Origin: Actinoallomurus sp040655075 | GTDB lineage: Bacteria > Actinomycetota > Actinomycetes > Streptosporangiales > Streptosporangiaceae | Assembly (NCBI RefSeq): GCF_040655075.1 | Contig: NZ_JBFAJC010000041.1 | Span: 35,420 to 99,419, forward strand | Direction of reading: 5' to 3' | Length of the DNA stretch: 64,000 bases | Shown here: piece after piece, positions 7,837 through 17,072 of the stretch | Layout of the letters: each line of letters starts with the position of its first letter | How positions within the stretch are numbered: position 1 is the stretch's first letter | The notes under the pieces: model-generated | The model's database searches: none | What the model was told of the DNA's origin: nothing | The model's input: only the letters and a program-made list of their open reading frames with translations | Made by a program: the position numbers and the translations under genes

Positions 7837-8801
7837 CGGGTCGCCCCCTGGGGGACGCCGGCGGCCGGGTCGGCCGCCTCGTCGGGTTCGTCCTCGGTGA
7901 GCGCGAAGAACAGCGCCTCGAGCGGGGAGGACTCCAGGTCGAGGCGGCGTACGGCGACGTCGGCCCGGCCGAGCGCGATGACGTATCGGTCGAGGTTGTC
8001 GCGCTGGGCGTGGACGAGCAGTTCGTCGCCCGCGCCGGCGGCGGCGATCCCCGGCGTGTCCCGGGCGATCTCCAGCGCCCGCTCGTCGTCGCTCGTCGCG
8101 AGCCGGAACGCCGGGTCCGGGGCGCGCCGGCGGAGGATGCCCATCGACCCGTCGAAGACCACCTCGCCCCTTCGCATGATCGTCACGTTGTCGCACAGCT
8201 CCTCGACCTCGGCCATGTCGTGACTGCTCAGCAGCACGGTGACCCCGTCGGAGGCGAGCCTGGCTACGAGGGCGCGCATGTCGCGCATCCCGGCCGGGTC
8301 CAGGCCGCTCGCCGGCTCGTCGAGGATCAGCAGGCGGGGGTCGCGCAGCAGCGCCGCCGCGATGCCGAGCCGCTGGCGCATGCCGACCGAGTAGCCGCCG
8401 ACCTTCGCGCCGGCCCGGTCGCGCAGGTCGACGAGGTCGAGGGCGTCGTCGATCCGGCTCGCGGCGGAGCCGCCGTCGAGCTCGGCCAGCAGCGCCAGAT
8501 TGCGGCGGCCGGAAAGGTAGGGATAAAAACGCGGGCTCTCGACGAATCCGGCGACTCCGTCGAGCATGCGCGCGCCGAACTCGTCCCGGGGGCGGCCGAG
8601 GATGCGAATGGTGCCCGCGTCGGGCCGTACCAGGCCCATGAGCATGGTGAGCAGCGTCGTCTTTCCGGCGCCATTGGGCCCGAGCATTCCATGGACCCGG
8701 CCGGGGCCGACCACAAGGTCGACCCCGGCGACGGCCACCGTCTCCTCGAAGCGCTTGGTCAGGCCGAGCACCTCGATCGCCGGTGAGAAGGAGTGATCCA
8801 T
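7833..8801 (-). CDS. ABC transporter ATP-binding protein
   Basis: 322 residues. Walker A 'GPNGAGKTT' at about 43-51, signature 'YSVGMRQRL' at about 139-147, Walker B 'LLILDEPASGLDP' at about 158-170 and the switch His in 'LLSSHDMAE'. The C-terminal 100 residues are the extra domain of drug/antibiotic-type ABC-2 exporters. It energises the permease at 6944-7801. The gene starts 17 bp after the stop of the large phosphoesterase gene and has no clear ribosome binding site, suggesting one operon reading from phosphoesterase to lipoprotein. Confidence 0.85.
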   Translation of the reverse strand: MDHSFSPAIEVLGLTKRFEETVAVAGVDLVVGPGRVHGMLGPNGAGKTTLLTMLMGLVRPDAGTIRILGRPRDEFGARMLDGVAGFVESPRFYPYLSGRRNLALLAELDGGSAASRIDDALDLVDLRDRAGAKVGGYSVGMRQRLGIAAALLRDPRLLILDEPASGLDPAGMRDMRALVARLASDGVTVLLSSHDMAEVEELCDNVTIMRRGEVVFDGSMGILRRRAPDPAFRLATSDDERALEIARDTPGIAAAGAGDELLVHAQRDNLDRYVIALGRADVAVRRLDLESSPLEALFFALTEDEPDEAADPAAGVPQGATR

Positions 8802-8818
8802 CGTGTTATTGAAACCTG

Positions 8819-11587
8819 TCAGTTCGCCTTGTGGGGTGCCTGAGCGCGGCTTGACGGAATGTCATTGTCCACGCTTCCCGTCACCGTCGTCTGCGGGAAC
8901 TTCTTGAGCACCTCTTCCGGAGTCATGACCTTCGAGTCACCCGGGTACGGCCGCTTCCAGCCCGTAGTGGCGTACCAGGTGAGCCGGTTGAACGGGGCGA
9001 ACGCCAGCTGGTCCTCGGACTTGAAGTTCTGCTTCTCCGACCAGGCGAGCCAGGCCTTCTGCATCGGGTCCGTGGCCTGCGCAGCCGTCCCGTTCATCGT
9101 GTCGAGCGGGATCTGGTTCGGCAGCGCGGTGTACGGGGTGAAGTCGGGCCGGTCGGTGAACGCCCCGTACATCGGCTCGGCCGCCATGTCGAGCTGGTTC
9201 ATCGGCGGGAGGCCGAGGATCTGCTCGATCGTGCGGACGACGTTGAGCTGGCTGTAGTAGGTGTGGTCGACCGCGCCGCGCTTGGCGTACGGGCTGGCGA
9301 TCAGCGTGACGTTGCGGTGTCCGTCGACGTGGTCGATGCCGTTCTGGGAGTCGTCCTCGACGACGAAGACCGCGCTGTCCTTCCAGTACTTCGAGTGCGA
9401 GATCGCGTCGATGATGCGGCCCGTCGCCAGGTCGTTGTCGGCGACCATCGCCGACGGCGTCGGGTAGCCCTTGTTCAGACCGTTGGTGTGGTCGTCCATC
9501 ACCCACAGCATGTTGAGCGCGGGCAGCTTCCCGTTCTTCTCGTACTGCTGCAGATCCCGCGTGAACAGGTCCGCGCGGTACTGGTCGGGGATGTTCGTCT
9601 GGAAGTTCGGGAAGTCACGCGACAGGACCTTGTCGAGTGACGGCACGTCGGCCGTGGTCTGGCAGTAGCCGGTCGGCACGTGCGGCGTGCCCGTCGCCCT
9701 GCCCTCGAGGATCTGCGAGTCCTTGTACCAGTCCGCCCACGTGCCGGGGCAGACCGCTCCGCCGGGGGCGTTCCAGAACTCGGCGTACTCGCCCCAGACG
9801 TGGGCGGTCAGGCCGTGCGCCTGCGCGTTGTCCCACAGGAACCCGGACTTGGGGTAGACCATCGCGTCCGGCTGGCCGTAGTCGCGGATGTAGTTGGCGT
9901 AGGACCGCTCGAGGTAGTCATTGACGAAGCCCGCGTCCAGCCAGGTGTGGCCGACGGCGGAGTTGGTGCCGTCGGAGTACAGGTTGTCGATCAGCGGGAA
10001 CTGCTGGGCGAGGGCGTGGATGTTCGGCGTGGTCTTCTGCCCGAACTGCGCGAACGCAGGGTTGCCGTTGCCGCGCGGGTCGTCCCCGAGGACCTGGTCG
10101 TACGTCCGGTTCTCCTTCACGATCATGAACACGTGCTTGATCTTCGACGGGTCGCCGACGCGGAGCGGGAGAGCGGTCGGCCGGGTGCGCCGGGAACCCT
10201 TCTGGTTCCGGGCCCGCAGGCCGAGCCACTGGTTGTTCCGGAAGACCTGGGCGGTGTACTTGGCGATCTGCGCCCGCGTCGGCCGGTCGACGAGACCGAT
10301 CGTGCCGACGTCGGCGTACACCTGGCGGCCGGTCGCGGGCGTCGTGCCCGGGCCCTCGCTGATGGTCCCGTCCTTGCCGAGCGCCCCGACGCCCGCCTGG
10401 TTCGCCACGACGAGCTTGTTCAGGGTGGCGTTCCAGTGGAGCGTGCCCGGGTACCAGGCCGTCGGGATCAGCCCGTCGAAGGCGACCGGCCGGCGCGCGC
10501 CGCGGTACTCGTACACCGCGAGGGCGTTGTTCCGGCCGAGGCTGACGACGAGGTGCGACGGGTCGATGAACTCCAGCGCGTTGGGCGAGCTGCCGAACGG
10601 CTGCCCGGGCAGCGGGTTGACGTTGAGCGTCTGAGTCACCCGCTTGGCGGCCGTGTCGATGACGGACACCGTGTCGTCGCCGGAGTTGGTGACGAGCACC
10701 TCGGTGCCGTGCGCGAGCAGGCTGCTCGGGTCCAGGCCCAGCCGGTACGTCTTGACGACCTCGTTCGTGGCGAGGTCGACCTCGGAGACGGTGCCGGTGC
10801 TCGCCCGGCCGTCGACCTCGTCGGCGACCACCGGCGAGTCGTAGCTGAGGTTGGTGAAGTCGCCGTCGACCGGCTTACGGCCGCCCTCGTTGCTGACGAA
10901 CGCGTGGTTCCCGACGACGACCACGTCCCGGGGCGCGACACCGACGGACGTCTGGGCGGTCAGCGTACTCGTGGCGGGGTCGAGTACGCCGAGCCGGTCC
11001 CATCCGTCCAGCACGACCAGGATGTGGCTGCCGTCCGGAGTCCAGGCCAGGTCCGTCGGCAGGGGCTGTGCCGCGGCACCGGTGGCGTCCTTCGGAACAT
11101 TGGCGTCGGCCGGGAGCTTGATGACGCTCGGGCTGCTCAGCGTGCCGTCGGCGGCGACGGCGAACTTCAGGACGTCGCCGCCCTGCGCGGCGTAGAGGGT
11201 GTTGCCGTCCTTGGAATAGAGCAGGCCGCCGACGCCGACGTTGCCGCTGCCGGTGCCCTTCGGCGGGGTGTACTGCTGCAGGACCTTCTGGCCGGCCAGG
11301 TCGACGACCGTGAACAGGCCCGCACCGGACTTGGTCAGGTCGACGGCGGTCTTGCCGTCCGGGCGTACGGCCAGGTCCATCGGGCGGCCGGACTGTTCGA
11401 TGCTGACGCCCGCTGGGGTGACGTATTGGTTGTCGGGGTTGAGTACGGATCCGTCAGCTTGCCGTCCGACCAAATGGTCGGCCAGCGGTTTGTTCTGATT
11501 GGTCACGCCTGCGGCGAATGCCGCCGTGGACGTGACCAGGGCCATGGCAATGCCGAGTACCGGCATTGACAGGAGCCGTCGGGCCAT
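8819..11587 (-). CDS. Secreted YncE-type propeller / phosphoesterase fusion
   Basis: About 922 residues. A Sec signal peptide (about 1-25, ending AFA|A) is followed by a seven-bladed propeller of the YncE/cytochrome-d1 type (about 60-420, repeated 'DLAWTPDGSHILVV', 'VSVIDTAAKRV' blades). A phosphoesterase/alkaline-phosphatase-superfamily domain (about 495-860) begins 'HVFMIVKENRTYDQVLGD' and includes 'GHTWLDAG', 'VVEDDSQNG' and 'HVDGHRNV' metal-site-like segments. It probably hydrolyses phosphoester substrates outside the cell. ATG 11587 has AGGAGG 5 nt upstream. Linkage to an ABC exporter downstream is unusual and may be functional. Confidence 0.8.
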   Translation of the reverse strand: MARRLLSMPVLGIAMALVTSTAAFAAGVTNQNKPLADHLVGRQADGSVLNPDNQYVTPAGVSIEQSGRPMDLAVRPDGKTAVDLTKSGAGLFTVVDLAGQKVLQQYTPPKGTGSGNVGVGGLLYSKDGNTLYAAQGGDVLKFAVAADGTLSSPSVIKLPADANVPKDATGAAAQPLPTDLAWTPDGSHILVVLDGWDRLGVLDPATSTLTAQTSVGVAPRDVVVVGNHAFVSNEGGRKPVDGDFTNLSYDSPVVADEVDGRASTGTVSEVDLATNEVVKTYRLGLDPSSLLAHGTEVLVTNSGDDTVSVIDTAAKRVTQTLNVNPLPGQPFGSSPNALEFIDPSHLVVSLGRNNALAVYEYRGARRPVAFDGLIPTAWYPGTLHWNATLNKLVVANQAGVGALGKDGTISEGPGTTPATGRQVYADVGTIGLVDRPTRAQIAKYTAQVFRNNQWLGLRARNQKGSRRTRPTALPLRVGDPSKIKHVFMIVKENRTYDQVLGDDPRGNGNPAFAQFGQKTTPNIHALAQQFPLIDNLYSDGTNSAVGHTWLDAGFVNDYLERSYANYIRDYGQPDAMVYPKSGFLWDNAQAHGLTAHVWGEYAEFWNAPGGAVCPGTWADWYKDSQILEGRATGTPHVPTGYCQTTADVPSLDKVLSRDFPNFQTNIPDQYRADLFTRDLQQYEKNGKLPALNMLWVMDDHTNGLNKGYPTPSAMVADNDLATGRIIDAISHSKYWKDSAVFVVEDDSQNGIDHVDGHRNVTLIASPYAKRGAVDHTYYSQLNVVRTIEQILGLPPMNQLDMAAEPMYGAFTDRPDFTPYTALPNQIPLDTMNGTAAQATDPMQKAWLAWSEKQNFKSEDQLAFAPFNRLTWYATTGWKRPYPGDSKVMTPEEVLKKFPQTTVTGSVDNDIPSSRAQAPHKAN

Positions 11588-11777
11588 GGATTCCTCCTGA
11601 CGCATGACCCGCCGGGCGACGGGTCAACCCGCCGGAGAAATCTAGACCGATGATCGCCACTGCGCCTCCCCCCTGGGGTGCAGAACATCCAAACCACGCT
11701 GGCCGAAATAGGCCTTTAAATCCGGTTTTAAAATGATCACCAGATGTCCGCGCGTCACCGCCCGTTCATCCACTCGT

Positions 11778-12248
11778 CTACTTCCGCTGGAAGACGTCCT
11801 CGATTCCGCCGTCCCACGCGACGGTGAGGATCCTGCCCCCGGCACCGAGCGTCGCGTGGCCCGTGGTCCGGTCACGAGCGCCGTTCGCGCACGTCAACGC
11901 GATGCGCATCGCCGCGTCGACCGTCCCGGTGCAGAAGTACGGGGCGTTCAGCGCCGCCGCGCCACGGAAGAGGTAGAGGGCCACCCGGGCGTTGCCGGTC
12001 CCGGTGACCCACGTGCCGTCGGCCGCGGACTTCCGCTCCGCTCCCGGGTGAACGCCGTTGATCGCCGGGGCGGATCCGGCGACCGGCGCACGCCCCGCCG
12101 GGACGGCTCCGGTTCCCGGCGTACGGCCCGGGCCGGTGGCTCGGGCGGACGGGGGAACGGCCGTCGGCGTCGCGTCGTGCCCGGAGCCGCCGCAGCCCGC
12201 CGCCGTCACGGCGAGTGCCGTCACGGCCAGGGCGTGCCGTCCTCGCAT
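11778..12248 (-). CDS. Putative lipoprotein
   Basis: 156 residues: signal 'MRGRHALAVTALAVTAAGC' with the lipobox Cys at about residue 19, a Pro/Ala/Thr-rich tether (about 25-65), then a domain with two Cys ('YFCTGTVDAAMRIALTCANG'). No family recognised. ATG 12248 follows GGAGG by 5 nt. The gene lies between the phosphoesterase operon and the beta-propeller cluster on the same strand but is separated from the latter by a terminator, so it is probably transcribed on its own. Confidence 0.6.
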   Translation of the reverse strand: MRGRHALAVTALAVTAAGCGGSGHDATPTAVPPSARATGPGRTPGTGAVPAGRAPVAGSAPAINGVHPGAERKSAADGTWVTGTGNARVALYLFRGAAALNAPYFCTGTVDAAMRIALTCANGARDRTTGHATLGAGGRILTVAWDGGIEDVFQRK

Positions 12249-12367
12249 CCTGTCCTCCCCCTGCTCGGTTCCGTGTTTCCGGCGATGAGCCGTACGACCG
12301 GCCAGCCGGGCGTCCCGACGGTCCCCCTGGCCGAGGGGTCCGGATGAGTGCCGGTCGCGAAGGCCGG

Positions 12368-12396
12368 TGGGGCGCCGGACGGCGGCCGGCGCCCCA
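12368..12396 (-). terminator. Terminator of propeller gene
   Basis: An 11-bp perfect stem TGGGGCGCCGG / CCGGCGCCCCA with a 7-nt loop lies 11 bp beyond the stop codon at 12407. There is no long U tract, as is usual for GC-rich actinomycete terminators. Confidence 0.7.
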
Positions 12397-12406
12397 TCGA
12401 GGCGGC

Positions 12407-14302
12407 TCAGTGCCGGGCCTTGACCTTGACGGTGACCTTCTTGGGCGCCTTGGCGTGCTTCTTGGCGCCCGCCTTGGCCTTCGGCTGCGGCCGGAGGCCG
12501 GCGACCAGCTTGGACAGCACCGACGTGGACGTCGTCGACCGCAGGGCCGGGGTGTCGGCGGGGTTGATTCCGGCGCCCAGGCTCATGACGCCAACGAGGT
12601 TCATCGCGTTGTTCGCCGAGCTCGACGGCAGGCCCATCATCTGGTTGATCACGCCGTCGAGGATCGAGGCGGGGCCGCATCCCTTGGCGGCGGGCACCGC
12701 GATCTTGTTGTTGATCTGGATCGGGTACGGCGACCAGCCGAGCGACGGGTCGCCGGCCCCGCCCGGGACGAGAACGGTCGGGGTCAGGCTCGTGGTGATC
12801 GGGCCGATGACGCAGTTCGATCCGAGCAGCTGGTTGTTGAGGTGGACGTTCAGCTGCGCGGTCGCCTGGATGCCGCCCTGGCCGAGCTGGACGGTGATCG
12901 GCGCCGCCAGCGACTGGGTGACCGTGAGCCGGTTGAACGGCAGCATCGCCGCCGGCGTCTTGCCCAGGATGGGGCCGATCAACGGCAACTGCCCGATGAG
13001 GCCGCCGGGGACCTCGACGGGCTGCGACACCAGCTGCTCCCCCATGACCGGTGCGTGCAGGACGCTGCCCGGGCTCAGTGAGGTGATGTAGCCGGTGACG
13101 CGGATGGCGTTCGGCGGGAGATCCAGGGCGAAACTACCGATCTTCACGCTGCCGCCGGAGGTCACCTGGGACTGGCAGGTGGTGTTCTGCGGGCACTGGC
13201 TCTGGAACTTCGCCGCGATCCGCGGCATGCTGCCCGACGCGAGCGGCGGGACGGCCGGGTGCGGCGAACCGGTCGGCGGCGACGCCGGGTCGAGGCTGCC
13301 GACGACGCCCCTGCCCGACTCGCTGAACCACAGCCGTCCGCCGGGGCCGGAGGTGATCCGCATCGGCGCGGACAGGGTGGCCGGAAGGGGGTACTCGCTG
13401 ACGGCGCCCGACCCGGGGTCGATACTGCCGACGTTGCTGGCGGCGGCCTCGGTGAACCAGATCAGGCCGTCCGGGCCGACGGTGATGCCCGAAGGGGCGG
13501 AGTCGGCCGTGTTCACCGGGTACTCGGCGATGTTGCCCGTGGCCGGGTCGAGCCGGCCGATCTTCCCGACTCCGGGCTCGGTGAACCAGAGGGCTCCGTC
13601 GGGGCCCTTGACGATCCCGCCGAGGGTCGGCGAGCCCGAGCCCGCGGACGCCGGGTAGTAGGCGGTGACCGCGCCGACCTTCGGGTCGAGCCGCCCGATC
13701 GAGCCGTCCGTCCCCGTGTACCAGAGGGCTCCGTCGGGCCCGGCCGCGAGGCCGTAGACGGCGGCGCCGGCGGTGGCGTACGCGGTGACGGTGCCCGAGG
13801 CGTCGATCCGGCCGATCGCCGTCGCCGAGACGCCGCCGAACCACATCGCGCCGTCCGGACCGGCGACGATGTCGGTGAGCCTGCCGCCGGCGAAGTTGAC
13901 GTCCGTGGTCGTGGGGACCTCGAACAGCGTCGTCTTCCCGGTCGCCGGATCGACGAACCCCACGCGTGGGACGTCGACGGAGGAGTCGGTGAACCAGAGC
14001 CGCCCGCCCGGTCCGGCCGCCATCGCGTCGGCCGCGCCGAACGTCTTCTGGGAGTTGGCGGGAAGGGCGTACTCGGTGACCTTTCCGGCCGAGTCCACCT
14101 TTCCGAGCCCGCCGGCGTTCTCGGCGAACCAGACGTTGCCGTTCGGGCCCGCGGTCAGGCCCGCCGGGGTGACGTCGGGTATGGGCAATCCGATCTCGGT
14201 GACGCCGGCGGCGGCGCCGGCGGGTGAGGTCGGGCTCAGGGCGACCGCGCCGAGCAGGGCCGCCGACGCGAGGACCCCCGCGCGCACACCACGATGGCGC
14301 AT
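12407..14302 (-). CDS. Secreted Vgb-like beta-propeller protein (paralog A)
   Basis: About 631 residues. Signal peptide (about 1-29), then six to seven blades of the virginiamycin B lyase-like/SMP-30 type propeller (about 35-340, recurring 'GPDGALWFTE', 'IGRLDPATG' units). A separate C-terminal domain (about 360-590) carries 'PLIGPILGKTPAAMLPFNRLTV' region and 'NVHLNNQLLGSNCVIGP', a pattern I associate with a group of actinobacterial secreted proteins. A Lys/Ala-rich tail (last 30 residues) may bind anionic wall polymers. True Vgb lyases lack the second domain, so lyase activity should not be assumed. AAGGAGG is 7 nt before ATG 14302. Its promoter carries a palindrome shared with paralog B. 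Confidence 0.75.
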   Translation of the reverse strand: MRHRGVRAGVLASAALLGAVALSPTSPAGAAAGVTEIGLPIPDVTPAGLTAGPNGNVWFAENAGGLGKVDSAGKVTEYALPANSQKTFGAADAMAAGPGGRLWFTDSSVDVPRVGFVDPATGKTTLFEVPTTTDVNFAGGRLTDIVAGPDGAMWFGGVSATAIGRIDASGTVTAYATAGAAVYGLAAGPDGALWYTGTDGSIGRLDPKVGAVTAYYPASAGSGSPTLGGIVKGPDGALWFTEPGVGKIGRLDPATGNIAEYPVNTADSAPSGITVGPDGLIWFTEAAASNVGSIDPGSGAVSEYPLPATLSAPMRITSGPGGRLWFSESGRGVVGSLDPASPPTGSPHPAVPPLASGSMPRIAAKFQSQCPQNTTCQSQVTSGGSVKIGSFALDLPPNAIRVTGYITSLSPGSVLHAPVMGEQLVSQPVEVPGGLIGQLPLIGPILGKTPAAMLPFNRLTVTQSLAAPITVQLGQGGIQATAQLNVHLNNQLLGSNCVIGPITTSLTPTVLVPGGAGDPSLGWSPYPIQINNKIAVPAAKGCGPASILDGVINQMMGLPSSSANNAMNLVGVMSLGAGINPADTPALRSTTSTSVLSKLVAGLRPQPKAKAGAKKHAKAPKKVTVKVKARH

Positions 14303-14359
14303 GCCATCGCCTCCTTGGATGGTTCCCCCGAGGACGACAGGACAGATCAGTAATGGGCT

Positions 14360-14388
14360 ACTAGAAACCCATGGGTGTTTCACGTCAA
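14360..14388 (-). promoter_or_regulatory. Promoter with embedded palindrome (paralog A)
   Basis: Reading on the minus strand: -35 TTGACG (14383-14388), 17-bp spacer, -10 TCTAGT (14360-14365). The spacer and -10 contain GAAACCCATGGGTGTTTC (14364-14381 on the plus strand), an imperfect palindrome. The same arrangement precedes paralog B at 17073-17101, so a common repressor, perhaps one of the nearby TetR proteins, is likely. Confidence 0.65.
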
Positions 14389-14471
14389 GCCGATCAGTAC
14401 CGCCCGACCGCTTCCGGTCATGTCGCGATACGCGGAACGACAGAGCCACCGTGGGCGGCCTGTACGGAGAG

Positions 14472-14503
14472 GGGCAGGGGCCGCCGGGCGGCGGCCCCTG
14501 CCC
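14472..14503 (-). terminator. Terminator of 197-residue secreted protein gene
   Basis: A 14-bp perfect stem GGGCAGGGGCCGCC / GGCGGCCCCTGCCC with a GGGC loop, 21 bp after the stop codon at 14525. It separates this gene from the promoter of paralog A. Confidence 0.75.
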
Positions 14504-14524
14504 GTCTCGTGTCGCGGTCGGACG

Positions 14525-15118
14525 TCAGGTGATCGTCACGGCCGGACTGGTGGTGTAGACGCCGGTCGCGGTGCCGGTCGGGCTGATGCTGCCGCACGCG
14601 GACGTCCCGGAGAACGGCACGCTCGCGTTGGTGAACGTCGCCTTGCCGGTCGTGTTGTTGTAGCTCGCCGTGATCGTCGCCGGGGCGGTCGGCGCGGCCG
14701 TCACGGTGCAGCCGGGCAGTGTGCTGGTGGTGACCGTCACGCCGGCCGTCGGGATCGTGATCTTGACCTGGGTCGGGCTCGCCACCGCCAGCAGCGTCCA
14801 GCTGCCGCTCGTGTGGTTGGTGGTGATGGTCGCCGTGCCGCCGAAGTTGTCCGTGCAGCTGCCGAAGGTCGGGTCCGGGCTGATGTTGACCGGGCCGTAC
14901 CCCGACGACGGGGTGGTGAACTGGATCGTCGAGCTGGTGCAGGTCACCGAGAACGACAGGCCGGACAGGGTGCCGGCGAACTTCACGCTCGCGCTGGTGG
15001 CGGTGATCGCGGTGCTGGCCGGGCTGACGCCGGCCGCGTAGGCGGTGCCGCCCATCATCGCGACCAGGGCGCCCGCCCCGGTGATGGTCAGGGCGAGTTT
15101 CGCCGTCTTGGGGATCAT
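14525..15118 (-). CDS. Secreted beta-rich protein of unknown function
   Basis: 197 residues with a Sec signal peptide (about 1-28, ending AYA|A). The mature part is rich in Thr, Ser and Gly, strongly beta, with four to six Cys spaced as if for disulfides ('VTCTSS', 'FGSCTDNF', 'PGCTV', 'SACGS'). This is a pattern of many actinobacterial extracellular proteins with no assigned activity. It sits between two paralogous propeller genes, all on the minus strand, and is probably read through from paralog B because no promoter is apparent in the 127-bp gap. It may be a partner or shared ligand of the two propeller proteins. Confidence 0.65.
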   Translation of the reverse strand: MIPKTAKLALTITGAGALVAMMGGTAYAAGVSPASTAITATSASVKFAGTLSGLSFSVTCTSSTIQFTTPSSGYGPVNISPDPTFGSCTDNFGGTATITTNHTSGSWTLLAVASPTQVKITIPTAGVTVTTSTLPGCTVTAAPTAPATITASYNNTTGKATFTNASVPFSGTSACGSISPTGTATGVYTTSPAVTIT

Positions 15119-15245
15119 ACGCTGTGCCTCTCGTACAAGGGGGACCGGAACCGGCGTGGCCGGTCTCGGGTGGCGGGGGGTGATGGCGGGGAGAAATAGG
15201 GAGAGTTGGACCAGGCGGGGGATGTGAGTCACGACCTCCTTCCGG

Positions 15246-16994
15246 TCAGTTGGCGTGGGCTCCCGCACCGACGCTGAGAATCGCGGTGAGGTCGAGGGTG
15301 TTGCCCGAGGTCGAGGGCAGGCCCATGGTCGAGTTGATGACCCCGTCGAGGATTCCGCCGAGGCCGCACCCGGCGGCCTTCGGCACGGCGAGGGTGTCGT
15401 CCTTGATCTCGACGTTCAGGGGCTGCCAGCCGAGCTGCGGGTCGTGCGCCGAGCCGCCGGACCGGTCCGTCGGCCCCAGCTTCGCGGTGATCGGGCCGAT
15501 GACGCAGTCGTTCCCGAGCAGGGTGTTGTTGAGGTGGACGTTCAGCTGCGCGGTGGCCTGCAGACCGCCGGGGCCGAAGCCCACCGTGATCGGCCCGGCC
15601 AGGGACTGGGTGATCGTCAGTTTGTTGAACGGCAGCATCGCCGCGGGGGTCATGCCGAGAATCGGGCCGATCAGGGGCAGGGTGCCGATGATGCCTCCCG
15701 GCACGTCGACCGGGACCGACTCGAGCTGGGAGCCCGTGAGGGGCGGCTGGAGGACGGTCGAACCGCCGCTGAGCGAGGTGACATAGCCGGTCACGCGCAG
15801 CGCGCCGGAGGGCATCGTCTGGCTGAAGCTGCCGATCTTCACGCTGCCGCCCGTGGTGAGCTGGGTCTGGCAGATGATCGCGGTGGTGGGGCAGCGCCCC
15901 TGGAACGACGCCGCGATCCGCGGGCCGGTCCCGTCGACGATGGGCGGGGCCGCGGCGTGCGGCGAGCCCGAGGGCGGTGTGGCCGGGTAGAACCGGCCCA
16001 CGGCGCCCGTGCCCGACTCCGCGAACCACAGCGCTCCGCCGGGGCCCTTGATGATCCGCATCGGCGCTGACAGGGCGCTCGGCAGCGGATACTCGGTGAT
16101 CTTCTTGGTCGAGGGGACGATCCGGCCGACGTTGCCCGCGGCCGCCTCGGTGAACCACACGTTGCCGTCCGGGCCGGTGGTGATGCCCTCGGGCCCGGAG
16201 TTCGCGGTGGGCACGGCGTACTCGGTGATGGCGCCGGTGCCGGGCTCGATCCGGCCGATCTTCGCCACCCCGGGCTCGGTGAACCACACGGCGCCGTCGG
16301 GTCCGGCCGTGATGCCGCCGGCCGCCGGGTTACCCGTCCCGGACGAGTCCGGCGAGTACGTCGTCACGTCGCCCGTGGCCGGATCGAGCCTCCCGATCGA
16401 GCCGCCGTTCGTGTCGGTGAACCACAGCGCCTTGTCCGGTCCCGTCGTGATCGCGTACGGCGACAGGCCGACGGTGGCGTAGGCGGTGACCGCGCCCGAC
16501 GAGGTGACCCGGCCGACCGCGCTGGACGCGCCGCCGGCGAACCACATGGCGCCGTCCGGGCCCGCGGTGATGTCGGTGAGCTGGCCGCCCGCGAAGCTCA
16601 CGTCTCCGGTGGTCGGCACCTCGTACGTCGTCACCGTTCCGGTGCCGGAGACCTTGCCGACGCGCGGCACCGCGGTGGACGCGTCGGTGAACCACACCGT
16701 GCCGTCCGAGGCGGTCGCGGCACCCTCGGGGACGGCAACGCCGTGCTGGGAGTTCGCCGGGACCGCGAACTCCTTCACGATGCCGAGGGAGTCGACGCGG
16801 CCGAGGCCCTGCGCGTGCTCGGCGACCCACACGCTGCCACCCGACCCGGTCGTCAGGCCGAGCGGCGTGCTGTCCGGAACGCTCAGCGCGGCCTCGGTGA
16901 CCGTGCCCGCGGCGGCCTCGGCCGGGACGTACGGGAGTGCCACGACGAGCGCGGCCAGCAGGAACACTCCCGCTCTGGATCCACGATGGCGCAT
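15246..16994 (-). CDS. Secreted Vgb-like beta-propeller protein (paralog B)
   Basis: About 582 residues, clearly duplicated from the gene at 12407-14302: same start MRHRG.RAGV, same blades, same C-terminal domain ('DVPGGIIGTLPLIGPILG', 'NVHLNNTLLGNDCVIGP'). It lacks the Lys-rich tail and ends in 'SVGAGAHAN'. Signal peptide about 1-29. AAGGAGG lies 7 nt before ATG 16994. It is the first gene of the set and is preceded by a near-consensus promoter (TTGACA-17-TCTATT) whose spacer is a palindrome. Function unknown; lyase activity is doubtful. Confidence 0.75.
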   Translation of the reverse strand: MRHRGSRAGVFLLAALVVALPYVPAEAAAGTVTEAALSVPDSTPLGLTTGSGGSVWVAEHAQGLGRVDSLGIVKEFAVPANSQHGVAVPEGAATASDGTVWFTDASTAVPRVGKVSGTGTVTTYEVPTTGDVSFAGGQLTDITAGPDGAMWFAGGASSAVGRVTSSGAVTAYATVGLSPYAITTGPDKALWFTDTNGGSIGRLDPATGDVTTYSPDSSGTGNPAAGGITAGPDGAVWFTEPGVAKIGRIEPGTGAITEYAVPTANSGPEGITTGPDGNVWFTEAAAGNVGRIVPSTKKITEYPLPSALSAPMRIIKGPGGALWFAESGTGAVGRFYPATPPSGSPHAAAPPIVDGTGPRIAASFQGRCPTTAIICQTQLTTGGSVKIGSFSQTMPSGALRVTGYVTSLSGGSTVLQPPLTGSQLESVPVDVPGGIIGTLPLIGPILGMTPAAMLPFNKLTITQSLAGPITVGFGPGGLQATAQLNVHLNNTLLGNDCVIGPITAKLGPTDRSGGSAHDPQLGWQPLNVEIKDDTLAVPKAAGCGLGGILDGVINSTMGLPSTSGNTLDLTAILSVGAGAHAN

Positions 16995-17072
16995 GCCACC
17001 GCCTCCTTGGGACTCATCCCCCGAGGACGACGTTGGGCCCGAAACCTGTCGGTAACAAACGAGCTTCCTTGA

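Noticed and set aside
9680..11569. A 629-codon frame antisense to the phosphoesterase
   Set aside because: Low-complexity shadow of a well supported gene.
12407..16994. Naming the propeller genes virginiamycin B lyase (vgb)
   Set aside because: They are secreted, much longer than Vgb and carry an extra C-terminal domain; only the propeller repeats are similar.
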